NCBI GenBank assembly: GCA_965238125.1
Contig: OZ250179.1
Span: forward strand, 4,030,001-4,094,000
DNA length: 64,000 nucleotides
DNA from: UBA6623 sp965238125
Lineage (GTDB): Bacteria > Acidobacteriota > Terriglobia > Bryobacterales > UBA6623
Direction of reading: 5' to 3'
The notes beneath the pieces were generated by a model. The model saw nothing but the letters and a program-made list of their open reading frames with translations. It searched no databases and had not been told where the DNA came from. Below are positions 52,280 through 60,891 of the stretch, one piece after another (the first letter of the stretch is position 1; each line of letters opens with the position of its first letter). A program made the translations under genes and the position numbers.

Positions 52280-52469
52280 GGCCGCCCCGAGATGTCCGTG
52301 TGACGGCGCAAAGAAACGAAGTTCTCAGACTATCGCAAAGCCGCCGAATCGTGCGGCCAGCGGGCAGTTCGACGACGCCGAGCCCCTGGGGAAGCTGGGC
52401 AAAGAATGGGGCTGTACCGAGCGCCGACCGAATCAGTCCCTTTGCATCCATAATCCGCTGGGCGCTAAG

Positions 52470-52740
52470 TGGACTCTTCCGAAAAGCACGTTTCCAGTGC
52501 ATTGCGTATTCCGTTGCGCTTGGTGACACCGCAAACCTCTACAGCCGCGAAGCGCCGGCAGGAATTTAGCCCAGGGTGGAGCCGAAAGAACCCTGGGTAG
52601 AATCTCCGCCCCGGCGCGCCCGGGAGGGGCGGCAGGAAGACCGTCCGGCAACACCGCTTGACGCGTCGGCACGTCGGCACTCATTTTCATGGCGATACTA
52701 TGAATCCCGCGGATTCATAGAGACGGACTCTCCCCGATTC
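52470..52740. repeat. Interspersed intergenic repeat R6
   Basis: GGACTCTTCCGAAAAGCACG (52470), AGCCGCGAAGCGCCGGCAGG, TAGCCCAGGGTGGAGCCGAA, right end CATTTTCATGGCGATACTAT with the perfect palindrome TATGAATCCcGCGGATTCATA near 52,699. Confidence 0.65.
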
Positions 52741-52757
52741 TTTCAACCCGCCCGGAG

Positions 52758-53102
52758 TCAACGAGGAGAGCGCCGAGGTTTTGATCGTCGCGTTTCCGCG
52801 TCGGGCGTGGTTTCCTCTGGGGGCGTTTCTAAACGCACCCACAGGTATGGTCGCAGCCGATCGATCATCTTCCACGTAAATCGCGGCAACGCCCGCAATT
52901 CGCTAAGACTTCGAAAGGGGCCGTTGCGGCCGCGGACCCGCACGATCAACTCGGCGCGGTGGCGCCCCAGTCCCGGCAAGGCCTCGAGTTGTGCTGCGGA
53001 GACAGCGTTGAGGTCGAGCACCTCACCAACCGCCGGCCGCGTCTCCGCCCCGATGAGCAGGAGCCCGATGACGAGGAAACACAATCGACGGCTATTCCTC
53101 AT
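52758..53102 (-). CDS. Exported helix-hairpin-helix protein (ComEA-like)
   Basis: 114 aa from ATG 53,102. Signal peptide (LCFLVIGLLLIGAETRPAVG), then tandem HhH motifs (DLNAVSAAQLEALPGLGRHR and LRALPRFTWKMIDRLRPYLW). ComEA-type domains bind DNA non-specifically in the periplasm during natural transformation. Here with dprA in the same window a competence role is possible. The start overlaps the end of the DUF2520 gene by 11 bp, so the pair is co-translated. Confidence 0.75.
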   Translation of the reverse strand: MRNSRRLCFLVIGLLLIGAETRPAVGEVLDLNAVSAAQLEALPGLGRHRAELIVRVRGRNGPFRSLSELRALPRFTWKMIDRLRPYLWVRLETPPEETTPDAETRRSKPRRSPR

Positions 53103-53925
53103 CGAGCCGCGAAAGCCACTCGCCGTCTTGTCGCAGAACCGCCAAAGCGCCCCGGGCCGCGGCGCGATAAGCCGCTCCCAAAGCCGGGTCGACGTCGTCG
53201 AGCGTCGCAAGGTGCTGACGCACGGCTTCCCGCTCGCCTCGTAAGACAGGTCCCGGCCGACTCTTGCGTCCCGAACGTTCATAGTCTTCTACAACGGCTT
53301 GCAACAGCGTCCGCGCCGCATCGAGCGCCCGTCGGCGCGTGAAGCCGCTGGCGACCATCTGTTGCACCACGGCTTCGAGAAGGCCCGTCGAGAAATCGGA
53401 CAGGATCGTGGCGGCAATCGAGTGATGGACCTTCTTGCGTGCTTTGATGAGTTCGAACTCGCCGCCGTAAGCGCGCACCAAGCGGCGCGCGAAGTTTACC
53501 GCCGCGGAATCTCCTTCCACCGTAAAGAGTACGCCTTCGAATGTCAGCACGGGCCGCTGGAAAACGTAGAAGGGGTGCATCGAGCCGACTTCGGCGCCCC
53601 GAGCGCGAAGTGGTTCCAATACCTTGCTCGACAGCGTCCCGCTGGTGTGAAGAACGACTTTCTTGCGCCATGAGAAACCGACCTGGGCCAATCTTGCCGC
53701 CACGGCTTCGAGCGCGGCGTCCGGCGCGGTGATCAGGACCGCGTTGCAGGAGTGGAACTCTTCCGGGTCGCCGGCGGCGGCGCCCGCTCCGATCAGCCGC
53801 ACCGCTCGGCGGGCGGACGTCCGAGTCCTCGACAGAACAGGACCCAGCTGAAACAAATCCGGCGGCAAGCGTTCCGCCAGCGCACGACCTACTCTTCCGG
53901 GACCTATCAGCCCGATTTCCGTCAC
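53092..53925 (-). CDS. DUF2520 Rossmann-like protein
   Basis: 277 aa from GTG 53,925, preceded by AGGGGGA. N-terminal NAD(P)-binding fold (EIGLIGPGRVGRALAERLPP), then VLHTSGTLSSKVLEPLRARG and MHPFYVFQ, and a helical C-domain (HHSIAATILSDFSTGLLEAV). This matches DUF2520 proteins, which resemble pyrroline-5-carboxylate or F420-type reductases. The reaction is not established; in other bacteria it often neighbours panC/B. The start codon of the ComEA-like gene lies inside its end. Confidence 0.88.
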   Translation of the reverse strand: MTEIGLIGPGRVGRALAERLPPDLFQLGPVLSRTRTSARRAVRLIGAGAAAGDPEEFHSCNAVLITAPDAALEAVAARLAQVGFSWRKKVVLHTSGTLSSKVLEPLRARGAEVGSMHPFYVFQRPVLTFEGVLFTVEGDSAAVNFARRLVRAYGGEFELIKARKKVHHSIAATILSDFSTGLLEAVVQQMVASGFTRRRALDAARTLLQAVVEDYERSGRKSRPGPVLRGEREAVRQHLATLDDVDPALGAAYRAAARGALAVLRQDGEWLSRLDEE

Positions 53926-54341
53926 GAGATCCCCCTGGACATCTCGCCTTTTTCGGCGTCTCAATTCTACACCAGGATCTTTTCGATCCCGCGCGGTTTT
54001 AGCATATCTTTACGGGCGGCCCGATGGATCGAGCGCACATCCGTTCGCGAGCAAGTGGGGGGAGTTTACCCGCTCCAGCATATCGCGATGATCTCGGTTG
54101 CCCGGTCACCGGTTCGGGCCGCATCCGCGCCTGGGGACGTCTTGAGGCTCTCGGCATCAAAGGCGCCAACGCCGGGGCGAATCGCGTTGACCATGTGATC
54201 AGACCGGTGACGACGGCCAGAACCGTGGTGCCAAGTAGAAAATAACCGTGCGGCCGCCGGGTCGTCCGAGCTTGCGGACATCGCCCAGCCCGATAATGCC
54301 GCTCATCACGCTCGCCATCACCAGCGGCACGACCATCATCT

Positions 54342-55346
54342 TATTGAGTCTCGCATAATATCCTGTCAATCGAGACAAAGAGAAGACTGTTTCCAGAAAG
54401 CGGTAATCAAGCGCGGTTTGCGGCGCATGCGCCGCAGCGTTTTGCGGGCACGTTCGTCGAGTTCCCAGTAGTCCTTCGGACAGACGTTCGGCAACTCGTG
54501 CTGTTTCCAGTACGCCCAGATGTATTCCACCGGATTCAGCTCCGGCGCATACGCCGGCAAATACTCCGTCACGATATGGCCTTGCGAGAGTTCAATGAAC
54601 TCTCGCACCATCCGACTGCGATGCGCCGGCAAGCGGTCCCAGACGATCATCAACGGGCCGTCCATGTGGCGAACCAAGGCCTGCAGAAAGTCGATGACCT
54701 CCAACTCGCCAATCGCGCCGGGATAGAGCCGAAAGTAAAAGTTGCGCAACGTCAACCCGGCCGACACCGAAAGCTTCTGCCAATTGAAGTTGAACTCCAG
54801 CAGCGGCGTCTCGCCGCGCGGCGCCCAGGTGCGGCAACGATGCGGCTTCTGACTCCATCCGCTTTCGTCGATGAAGACGATCGTGCGGTCTTGTTTGCGG
54901 GCTTTTTTTTAATGGCCGGCCACCTCTTGCACTTCCAGTCGCGGATGGCCTCTTCGTTGCGCTCGCGGGCTTTGCCGACCGGGCGTTGCGGGCTCCAGCC
55001 GAGCGCCCGCAGGATCTTCCAGACATGGCCCTCGTGATAGCGCACGCCGAACTCGTCTCGGATCAGACGAGCCACCCGCGGACAGCTCCACAACGGCGTC
55101 GGGAAGCCGTGCGCCTCGGGGCCTTCGAGCAGCAGGATCTCCAGGCGTTCGAGCTGCGTGGCGTCTAATAGCGGCTTGCGGCCGGCGGTTTCGGACTGAT
55201 TGAGTCCTTCATCGAGCAAACGCATCGCTTCGAAACGGCGTTTCTCCAATGCTTCGAAATCGCGGCGCTTTCCTTTCGGTGTTCCCATACATAAGAATAC
55301 GTACGGCAACACCAAAAGGTGTCACTCTATTTTACGAGACTCAATA
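54342..55346 (-). mobile_element. IS630-family element, copy E (93-bp internal deletion)
   Basis: Ends TTGAGTCTCGCATAATA (54344) and, complemented, TTGAGTCTCGTAAAATA (55344), with TA at both sides. 1,001 bp, exactly 93 bp shorter than copy A. The loss lies at about 55,187, where CGCC is shared by both deletion edges in copy A. Confidence 0.9.
54366..55288 (-). CDS. IS630 transposase, copy E, HTH-deleted
   Basis: Same type as copy A, but residues after SETA jump to GRKPLL, removing 31 codons in frame (RRLTVARQTVSEWRRQYLAQ and beyond). These form the DNA-recognition helix. The frameshift heptamer (54908-54902) and DDE residues are intact, so a roughly 307-aa protein can still be made. It probably cannot bind the ends by itself. 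Confidence 0.8.
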
Positions 55347-55554
55347 AGGAGGCGAAGGCCGTGATGCCGGCGGCGATGATTCCGATGCAGATGTAAAGGG
55401 TCAGGCGACTCTTCTTTTCATCGGGCATGGGAAATTCTCACCGAAGGCCGGCGGCGTCTTCGAGCCTGAGTACCGCAGCACGCCCGCGAAACACCGCGGG
55501 GGCGGCCTGGACAGGCTCTGTGCTTGCCGCGTGGGCGATGGAGCGCGCTTCCGG

Positions 55555-56865
55555 CTACAACCGCGCTTGAAGGGTCTTCACGGCCTCGATGGCCGCGCGG
55601 GCGACTCGCGGCTCGGGATCGTGGGTGAGCTTTTCCAAGTGAGGGACGCTGTCTTTGGTGCCGCTGAACGACAGCACATGGGCGAGGTGGCGTCTTTGGT
55701 CGTTGGTACCCGAGGCGAGCGGCTCGTACAGTTTCTCGAGGACCGCCGGTTTGCGCGCCAACTCCACTAAGAACGGACGAGCCTCCATGCGATGGAAAGT
55801 GGAGTTGAGCGAGTCGAGAAGATAGTTGACATAGCTCAGGTCGCCGAGGTGGACGGCCGCGAACGCAGCGGAAAGCCGCGCCGATTCATTTTTCTCACGC
55901 CCGAACGCTTCGGTGATGACGTTCAGATCGCCGGGCTCGGCGGCGCGTCCGATGCCTTCGGCGGCCGCGGCGCGAACTTGATGGTCCTTGTCGCGCAGAT
56001 ACAGCAAGAACGTCGTGCGCTGGCCTGAGTCCGGGATCTTTGCCAGCGCAATCAATGACTGTCGCCGCATCTTCTTGCTGTCCGCCGTCTTGACCAGGCC
56101 CACCAGCTCGGGGATGGCCGCCCGCACCAGCAATTGCCCCACCGCCTTGACGACGGCGAGTTGCACCCGCTCTTCAAGATCGCGCAGCAAAAACACTAGC
56201 GAGGAGCCGACGCTGATTTCTCCGATCTTCTCGATCGCTTCCACCGATTCCACGATCAGCGTTGTGTCTTTCGAGCGCAGGCCTTCGACCAACTGAGGCA
56301 AGGCTTGCTTACCCCGCAAGATGCCCGCCGCGCGTGCCGCGTTGGCCCGCGACTCGAGCGTCACGCCGCCGGAGATAAGGCGCCCCAAGGCGGCAATCAC
56401 GTCGGGGGAGACTGTCAAATAGGGGTCAACGGTCATGTCGGCCGGCCGGGCGAAACGGTTTTTCACTCCCGCGCCGAATTTCTTCAACGATGCCCCGAAA
56501 CCCTTCCTGACATAGCCGGGGTGATAGAAATTCACCAGGCCGTCGACAGCCATGATTTGAATCGCCGGAATCGAGTCGCGCGTGGCGGCGATCAGCGGCG
56601 CCAAGCTGTGCTGCGTCCCGATCGAAACGATCGCCGCGACCCCCTTGGCGCGAACGTCGGCCACCGGGTCCGTCAATAATTTTTCAAGCGCCGGGATGTG
56701 GGCGGGGTCTTTCAGTTGCCCGACCTTGTCGGCGGCCCGCATGCGTTTCTTGGGGTTCTTGTCGGCGAGGTCCCGGAACTGCGCCGAAGCGGCGGACGAA
56801 AACACGAAAACGGCAAGGCAGGCAATCAAAAGGGCGACACGGCGGGCAACGCGACCGGAGTTCAT
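55555..56865 (-). CDS. Exported HEAT-repeat protein
   Basis: About 436 aa from ATG 56,865; GTG 56,874 would add three residues. Signal peptide (RRVALLIACLAVFVFSSAASA), then about nine HEAT/PBS-lyase-type repeats (DPAHIPALEKLLTDPVADVR, GLRSKDTTLIVESVEAIEKI, KDHQVRAAAAEGIGRAAEPG, DPEPRVARAAIEAVKTLQAR). It is a probable periplasmic scaffold or binding protein. It lies between the symporter remnant and mqnD; partner unknown. Confidence 0.85.
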   Translation of the reverse strand: MNSGRVARRVALLIACLAVFVFSSAASAQFRDLADKNPKKRMRAADKVGQLKDPAHIPALEKLLTDPVADVRAKGVAAIVSIGTQHSLAPLIAATRDSIPAIQIMAVDGLVNFYHPGYVRKGFGASLKKFGAGVKNRFARPADMTVDPYLTVSPDVIAALGRLISGGVTLESRANAARAAGILRGKQALPQLVEGLRSKDTTLIVESVEAIEKIGEISVGSSLVFLLRDLEERVQLAVVKAVGQLLVRAAIPELVGLVKTADSKKMRRQSLIALAKIPDSGQRTTFLLYLRDKDHQVRAAAAEGIGRAAEPGDLNVITEAFGREKNESARLSAAFAAVHLGDLSYVNYLLDSLNSTFHRMEARPFLVELARKPAVLEKLYEPLASGTNDQRRHLAHVLSFSGTKDSVPHLEKLTHDPEPRVARAAIEAVKTLQARL

Positions 56866-56921
56866 AACGGACACACCTTTTGGGGGCTTCGACCGAGCGA
56901 AATCCCCGCTTCTGGGAGTAA

Positions 56922-57761
56922 TTATACGAACTCTACTTGGACGCGTTTCGAGATGATTCCGGTTTCATAGCCCTTGTCCAGGAGGATTTGGGCCGATTTG
57001 ACGACCTCGGGCCTCATCTCGGTCGTGAAGTGGTTCACATACATTCCGACAAACTGATCGGCAAGTTGGGAATCGAGTCCGCGGCCGAATTCGAGCGCGT
57101 AGCGCAGCGCTTCCTCCCGGTGATCGAGCGCATATTGAATACTCTCGCTCAAGCAACGCCGGCTCTCTTGTTGAACGTCGGCGGGCAAGTCGCGCAGAAT
57201 CGCGTTCGCGCCCAGCGGCAGCGGCAGTCCGTGAAGCTCCTTCCACCACGCACCCAAATCGACCACCTTGTGAAGGCCCGCGCGACTGTAGAAAAGCTGC
57301 CCTTCGTGGATCACAACGCCGGCGTCGGCCTCCCCCGATTCGACCGCCTCGAGAATCTTGTCGAATGGCGTGACCTTGGCTTCGAACTCCGGCTCGAACA
57401 ACCGCAACGCGAGGTAAGCGGTGGTGAGCTCGCCCGGGATCGCAATTTTCTTGCCCTTCAACTCGGAAACGTCCAACCCGCGGTTTGAGACCACGATCGG
57501 CCCGTAACCGTCGCCCACGCTCGATCCCGCCGAGGTCAGAATGTAGCGGTCCGCCACGTAGGGATAGGCGTGGTAGGAAATCGCCGTCATCTCGTAGCGA
57601 CTTTCGTGCGCGTCGTCGTTGAGGGTTTGAATGTCCTTCAAAATGTGCTCGAACTCAAGCAGCGATGAGCGCACCTTGCCCGTGGCCAAGGCGTAGAACA
57701 TGAAGGAGTCATCAGCGTCCGGGCTGTGTGCGACGGCGATCTTACGGTGCGAAGAGGACAT
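56922..57761 (-). CDS. mqnD: Futalosine-pathway MqnD-like (dihydroxynaphthoate synthase)
   Basis: 279 aa. SPDADDSFMFYALATGKV at the N-terminus, YEMTAISYHAYPYVADRYIL, GKKIAIPGELTTAYLALRLF, GEADAGVVIHEGQLFY and LGANAILRDLP match MqnD, which turns cyclic dehypoxanthine futalosine into 1,4-dihydroxy-6-naphthoate in menaquinone biosynthesis. The fold is a solute-binding-protein type without signal peptide. Full length. MqnA relatives share the fold, but the SPDADD and TTAYLA motifs favour MqnD. Confidence 0.88.
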   Translation of the reverse strand: MSSSHRKIAVAHSPDADDSFMFYALATGKVRSSLLEFEHILKDIQTLNDDAHESRYEMTAISYHAYPYVADRYILTSAGSSVGDGYGPIVVSNRGLDVSELKGKKIAIPGELTTAYLALRLFEPEFEAKVTPFDKILEAVESGEADAGVVIHEGQLFYSRAGLHKVVDLGAWWKELHGLPLPLGANAILRDLPADVQQESRRCLSESIQYALDHREEALRYALEFGRGLDSQLADQFVGMYVNHFTTEMRPEVVKSAQILLDKGYETGIISKRVQVEFV

Positions 57762-57965
57762 GATCCTTGGCGCGGACGGACATTGCCGGCCGATCGTTCA
57801 GCCCTTCTCGAACGGCTCGATGAGTCGGGACGCTGCTAGAATTGACGGAGGGCGGGGCTGTTTTCCCAAAGCACGAAAACCAACCCCCTTCCTCCAGGGA
57901 GTAACAGGCCGACTCGTAATAAGTCAATGCCGCCGACAAGGGCGGCGAGAACGCCGCCCGTCATC

Positions 57966-58367
57966 ATGAGCAGCGAAGTCCCCAGAAGAGTCGTCGCCGT
58001 CGTGCCCGATCTGTTTTTCGCGGCCAAGATCGGAGAAACCGCCAAACAGGTGGGGGCGGAAATTGAGTTCGCGCGATCGGCCGAAGACCTGCTGCGCCGC
58101 GTCCAGGAGCAGCCGGCGCTGATCGTCCTCGATCTGAACGCCCAGGGGCTCGACACCGTCGCGGCCATCGAGCGGTTGAAGGCCGACGGCCAAGCTTCCG
58201 AGCTGCCCATGATCGGCTTCGTGAAGCACGAAATGTCCGAGTTGATCGATTCGGCCCGCCGAGCCGGCTGCGAGCAAGTGCTTTCGCGCAACGCGTTTTC
58301 GAAGCATCTACCCGAGATCCTGCGCGGCGAGAAATACGCGGAAGACGGTTCCGCGAAGAAGTGCTGA
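57966..58367 (+). CDS. Degenerate response-regulator receiver protein
   Basis: 133 aa from ATG 57,966. Receiver-like alternation: VVAVVPDLFFAAKIGETAKQ, ALIVLDLNAQGLDTVAAIER with an Asp at the phosphoacceptor strand end, MIGFVKHE, then LIDSARRAGCEQVLSRNAFS. The acidic pair at the first strand is reduced (VPD) and the conserved Lys near the last strand is replaced (SRN), so phosphorylation is doubtful. Stand-alone, and downstream of a divergent mqnD. Confidence 0.7.
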   Translation: MSSEVPRRVVAVVPDLFFAAKIGETAKQVGAEIEFARSAEDLLRRVQEQPALIVLDLNAQGLDTVAAIERLKADGQASELPMIGFVKHEMSELIDSARRAGCEQVLSRNAFSKHLPEILRGEKYAEDGSAKKC

Positions 58368-58437
58368 GGACGGTCGCGCGAGATCTATGGCCAAGCGCGG
58401 GCAGGTCGCTGCTTTGACGGCCCCCCGACCGAGTTCC

Positions 58438-58920
58438 ATGCACCCGCTGAAGCGTCTCGTGCTCTCCATCGCATTGCCGGCCTGCTTGCTCCCCGCCGCC
58501 TCGGCGCAGCGCACCGATGGGTACGTTTTCGTGGCGCCGGGCGGTGTCAACGGCGTCGACGGCGCGGGCTCCACCCTCCATTTCGGTGGAGGCGGCGAAC
58601 TCGGCTTGCCCGGGGGCCTCGGACTGGGAGGCGAACTCGGCGCATTGAGCCCGAGAGGCAAAGTCTTGTCCTCGATCGGCATCGCCTCCGCCAATGCCTT
58701 CTTCCATTTCGGCTCGAAAGGAAAAGTCGACCCTTATGTCACCGGGGGCTACTCGCTTTTCTTTCGCAGCGCCACCGGCAACGGAGGCAACCTCGGCATC
58801 GGCGTCAACCTATGGCTGCTTCGCAGCCTCGGCCTCAAGCTGGAATTCCGCGACCATGTCGTTTCTTCCGGCGGGGTAACCAACCATTGGTGGGGTGGCC
58901 GCATCGGATTGAATTTCTGA
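58438..58920 (+). CDS. Outer-membrane beta-barrel protein (small)
   Basis: 160 aa from ATG 58,438. Signal peptide (RLVLSIALPACLLPAASAQR), then short amphipathic strands rich in Gly (FGGGGELGLPGGLGLGGELG, DPYVTGGYSLFF, LGIGVNLWLLRSLGLKLEFR) ending WWGGRIGLNF, with the aromatic C-terminal residue recognised by the BAM complex. It resembles 8-stranded OmpA/OmpX-like barrels. Function unknown. Confidence 0.72.
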   Translation: MHPLKRLVLSIALPACLLPAASAQRTDGYVFVAPGGVNGVDGAGSTLHFGGGGELGLPGGLGLGGELGALSPRGKVLSSIGIASANAFFHFGSKGKVDPYVTGGYSLFFRSATGNGGNLGIGVNLWLLRSLGLKLEFRDHVVSSGGVTNHWWGGRIGLNF

Positions 58921-59044
58921 CGAACATTTGATCCCGCACCCCGCAGACCGACCGAAGATCCGCCACCGATCCAACACGCTATCTTGGTAGTAACCTGGAC
59001 CGTCCGCCTTTCCCGCGCGGACGACGCCCCTGGAGGCACGTTGC

Positions 59045-60526
59045 ATGTCCTATATCCTCGCGCTTGACGAAGGCACGACCAGCGCTCGGGCGATTCTATT
59101 CGACCGCAACGCGCACGAGATCGCGGTCGACCAGGTTCCCATCCCGTGCCACTATCCGCATGACGGCTGGGTCGAGCAAGACGCCGAGCAAATTTGGCGG
59201 GCGCAGATCGAGGCCGCTCGCCAAGCCATGGCAAAGGCCGAAATCTCCTCCGCCGACATCACCGCCATCGGCATCACCAACCAACGTGAAACCACCGTTG
59301 TATGGGATCGCAACACGGGCGAGGCCGTTGCTCCGGCGATTGTGTGGCAGTGTCGACGCACCGCCGAAGTCTGCCGCCGTCTGGTGGAAGCCGGCCACGG
59401 GCCCGACGTCGCCGCGCGCACCGGGCTGGTCATCGACGCCTATTTTTCAGGGACGAAGATCGCTTGGATTCTCGACAACATCTCCGGTGCGCGAGAGCGG
59501 GCTGAAGCCGGTGATTTGGTTTTCGGCACCGTCGATTCGTGGTTGATTTACAAACTGACGGGTGGACGCAAGCACTTGATCGATTTCTCGAACGCCTCGC
59601 GTACGATGTTGCTCGACCTCAAGAGCGGGCTGTGGGACGACGAGATGTTTCGGCTGCTGAACATCCCGACCTCGATGCGCCCACGCGTGGTGCCGTCGAG
59701 CGGCGTGACGGCGACCGCCGATGCTTCGATCCTGGGGACGGAGATCCCGATCGCGGGAATTGCCGGCGATCAGCAAGCGGCACTTTTCGGGCAGGCCTGT
59801 TTCCGCGAGGGGCTCTCGAAGAATACCTACGGCACGGGCTGCTTCATGCTGCTGCATACGGGCGAGCGGGCGGCCGAGTCGCAAAACAAACTGCTCTCGA
59901 CGATGGCGGCGTCGGAATCCGCGCATCGACAGTATGCGCTCGAGGGCAGTATTTTCGTCGCCGGGGCGGTTGTGCAGTGGTTGCGCGATTCGCTGGGTAT
60001 GCTCAAGACCGCCGCGCATTCCGAGGAAATCGCGTCGTCGGTTCCCGATACGGCGGGAGTGTATTTCGTTCCGGCGTTTGTGGGGCTGGGCGCGCCGCAC
60101 TGGGATTCCGACGCCCGGGGGCTGATGACGGGCCTGACACGCGCCTCGGGCGTCGCGCACATCGTTCGCGCGGCGCTCGAATCGATTGCCTATCAGACTC
60201 GCGAGTTAGTCGAGGCGATGGAAGCCGACGCCGGCGCCCCGTTGACCGAGTTGCGCGCCGACGGCGGCGCGGCGGCCAATGATTTCCTGATGCAGTTTCA
60301 GGCCGATGTGCTGGGCAAGCCGGTAGTACGGCCTTCCTACATCGAAACGACGGCGCTTGGAGCTGCTTTTCTAGCCGGCCTGGCTGTGGGGACATGGAAG
60401 GACACGGCGGAGTTGGAAGCCTTCTGGAAGGTCGATCGGCGATTCGAGCCCCAAATGCCGCCCGGGCGCGCGGAAGAACTTTTCGAGGGCTGGAAGCGCG
60501 CCGTCCGGAAAGCCAAGGAGGAGTAG
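59045..60526 (+). CDS. glpK: Glycerol kinase
   Basis: 493 aa FGGY kinase, ATG 59,045 with GGAGG eight bases upstream. LALDEGTTSARAILFDRNAH, GWVEQDAEQIWRAQIEAARQ, ITNQRETTVVWDRNTGEAVA, GTVDSWLIYKLTGGRKHLID, GIAGDQQAALFGQACF, NTYGTGCFMLLHTGERA and ADGGAAANDFLMQFQADVLG are the family signatures. It phosphorylates glycerol to sn-glycerol-3-phosphate. Normal length. No glpF or glpD is nearby. Confidence 0.96.
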   Translation: MSYILALDEGTTSARAILFDRNAHEIAVDQVPIPCHYPHDGWVEQDAEQIWRAQIEAARQAMAKAEISSADITAIGITNQRETTVVWDRNTGEAVAPAIVWQCRRTAEVCRRLVEAGHGPDVAARTGLVIDAYFSGTKIAWILDNISGARERAEAGDLVFGTVDSWLIYKLTGGRKHLIDFSNASRTMLLDLKSGLWDDEMFRLLNIPTSMRPRVVPSSGVTATADASILGTEIPIAGIAGDQQAALFGQACFREGLSKNTYGTGCFMLLHTGERAAESQNKLLSTMAASESAHRQYALEGSIFVAGAVVQWLRDSLGMLKTAAHSEEIASSVPDTAGVYFVPAFVGLGAPHWDSDARGLMTGLTRASGVAHIVRAALESIAYQTRELVEAMEADAGAPLTELRADGGAAANDFLMQFQADVLGKPVVRPSYIETTALGAAFLAGLAVGTWKDTAELEAFWKVDRRFEPQMPPGRAEELFEGWKRAVRKAKEE

Positions 60527-60891
60527 ATCCAGCGGCCCCCTCCCGTCCGTGCGCACAACTCAGAACGCGGATACAGAGCCCGGAGCGCGAGCGACGGGCC
60601 AAGGGCAGGCAAGCGCCACGCGCATCCGGCGCCGCGTCTCCCCGCGCCGTTGCGCATTCCGGCATCATCCGCCGTCTCCTCGAAGCCGTTGTGCCCTGAA
60701 CCCGTCGCTCGCGCTCCGGGCGCTGTATCTATCGTTGTGAATTCCGTATGCCGGCGCAAATGGGAAGGGCTCGCGGGATTTTCCTACAGCTCCTCACGGT
60801 CGCGGCTTGGTTTGATTCATCGCACTCCTCGGAGCCGTGGGCGGAATCGGTCGGCTAGAATGTTTCTAGACTAGTTTCGCTGAGTCACTCC
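60527..60891. other. Intergenic region with inverted repeat
   Basis: 365 bases with no gene. It holds the inverted repeat 60553-60739. Confidence 0.5.
60553..60739. repeat. MITE-like inverted repeat, copy 2
   Basis: Arm 1 CACAAC (60553) to GGATACAGAGCCCGGAGCGC, GAGCGACGGGCCAAGGGCA. Arm 2 (complement) CACAACGATAGATACAGCGC, CCGGAGCGCGAGCGACGGG. Total 187 bp, no coding frame. Related to 51321-51477. Confidence 0.6.

Larger units (their letters stand above)
54066..55428 (-). pseudogene. Dicarboxylate/amino-acid:cation symporter, disrupted
   Basis: Outside IS630 copy E the minus strand encodes MPDEKKSRLTLYICIGIIAA then GITAFAS (55428-55347). Beyond the element it encodes MMVVPLVMASVMSGIIGLGD then VRKLGRPGGRTVIFYL (about 54335-54230), the TM3-4 region of DAACS transporters. 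One base is missing after FYL (CTTGGCACC for CTTGGGCACC), after which the other frame gives VVTGLI and VNAIRPGVGA. About 25 residues around the IS are also missing and the 3' half is absent. The gene is dead through insertion, deletion and frameshift. Confidence 0.7.
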
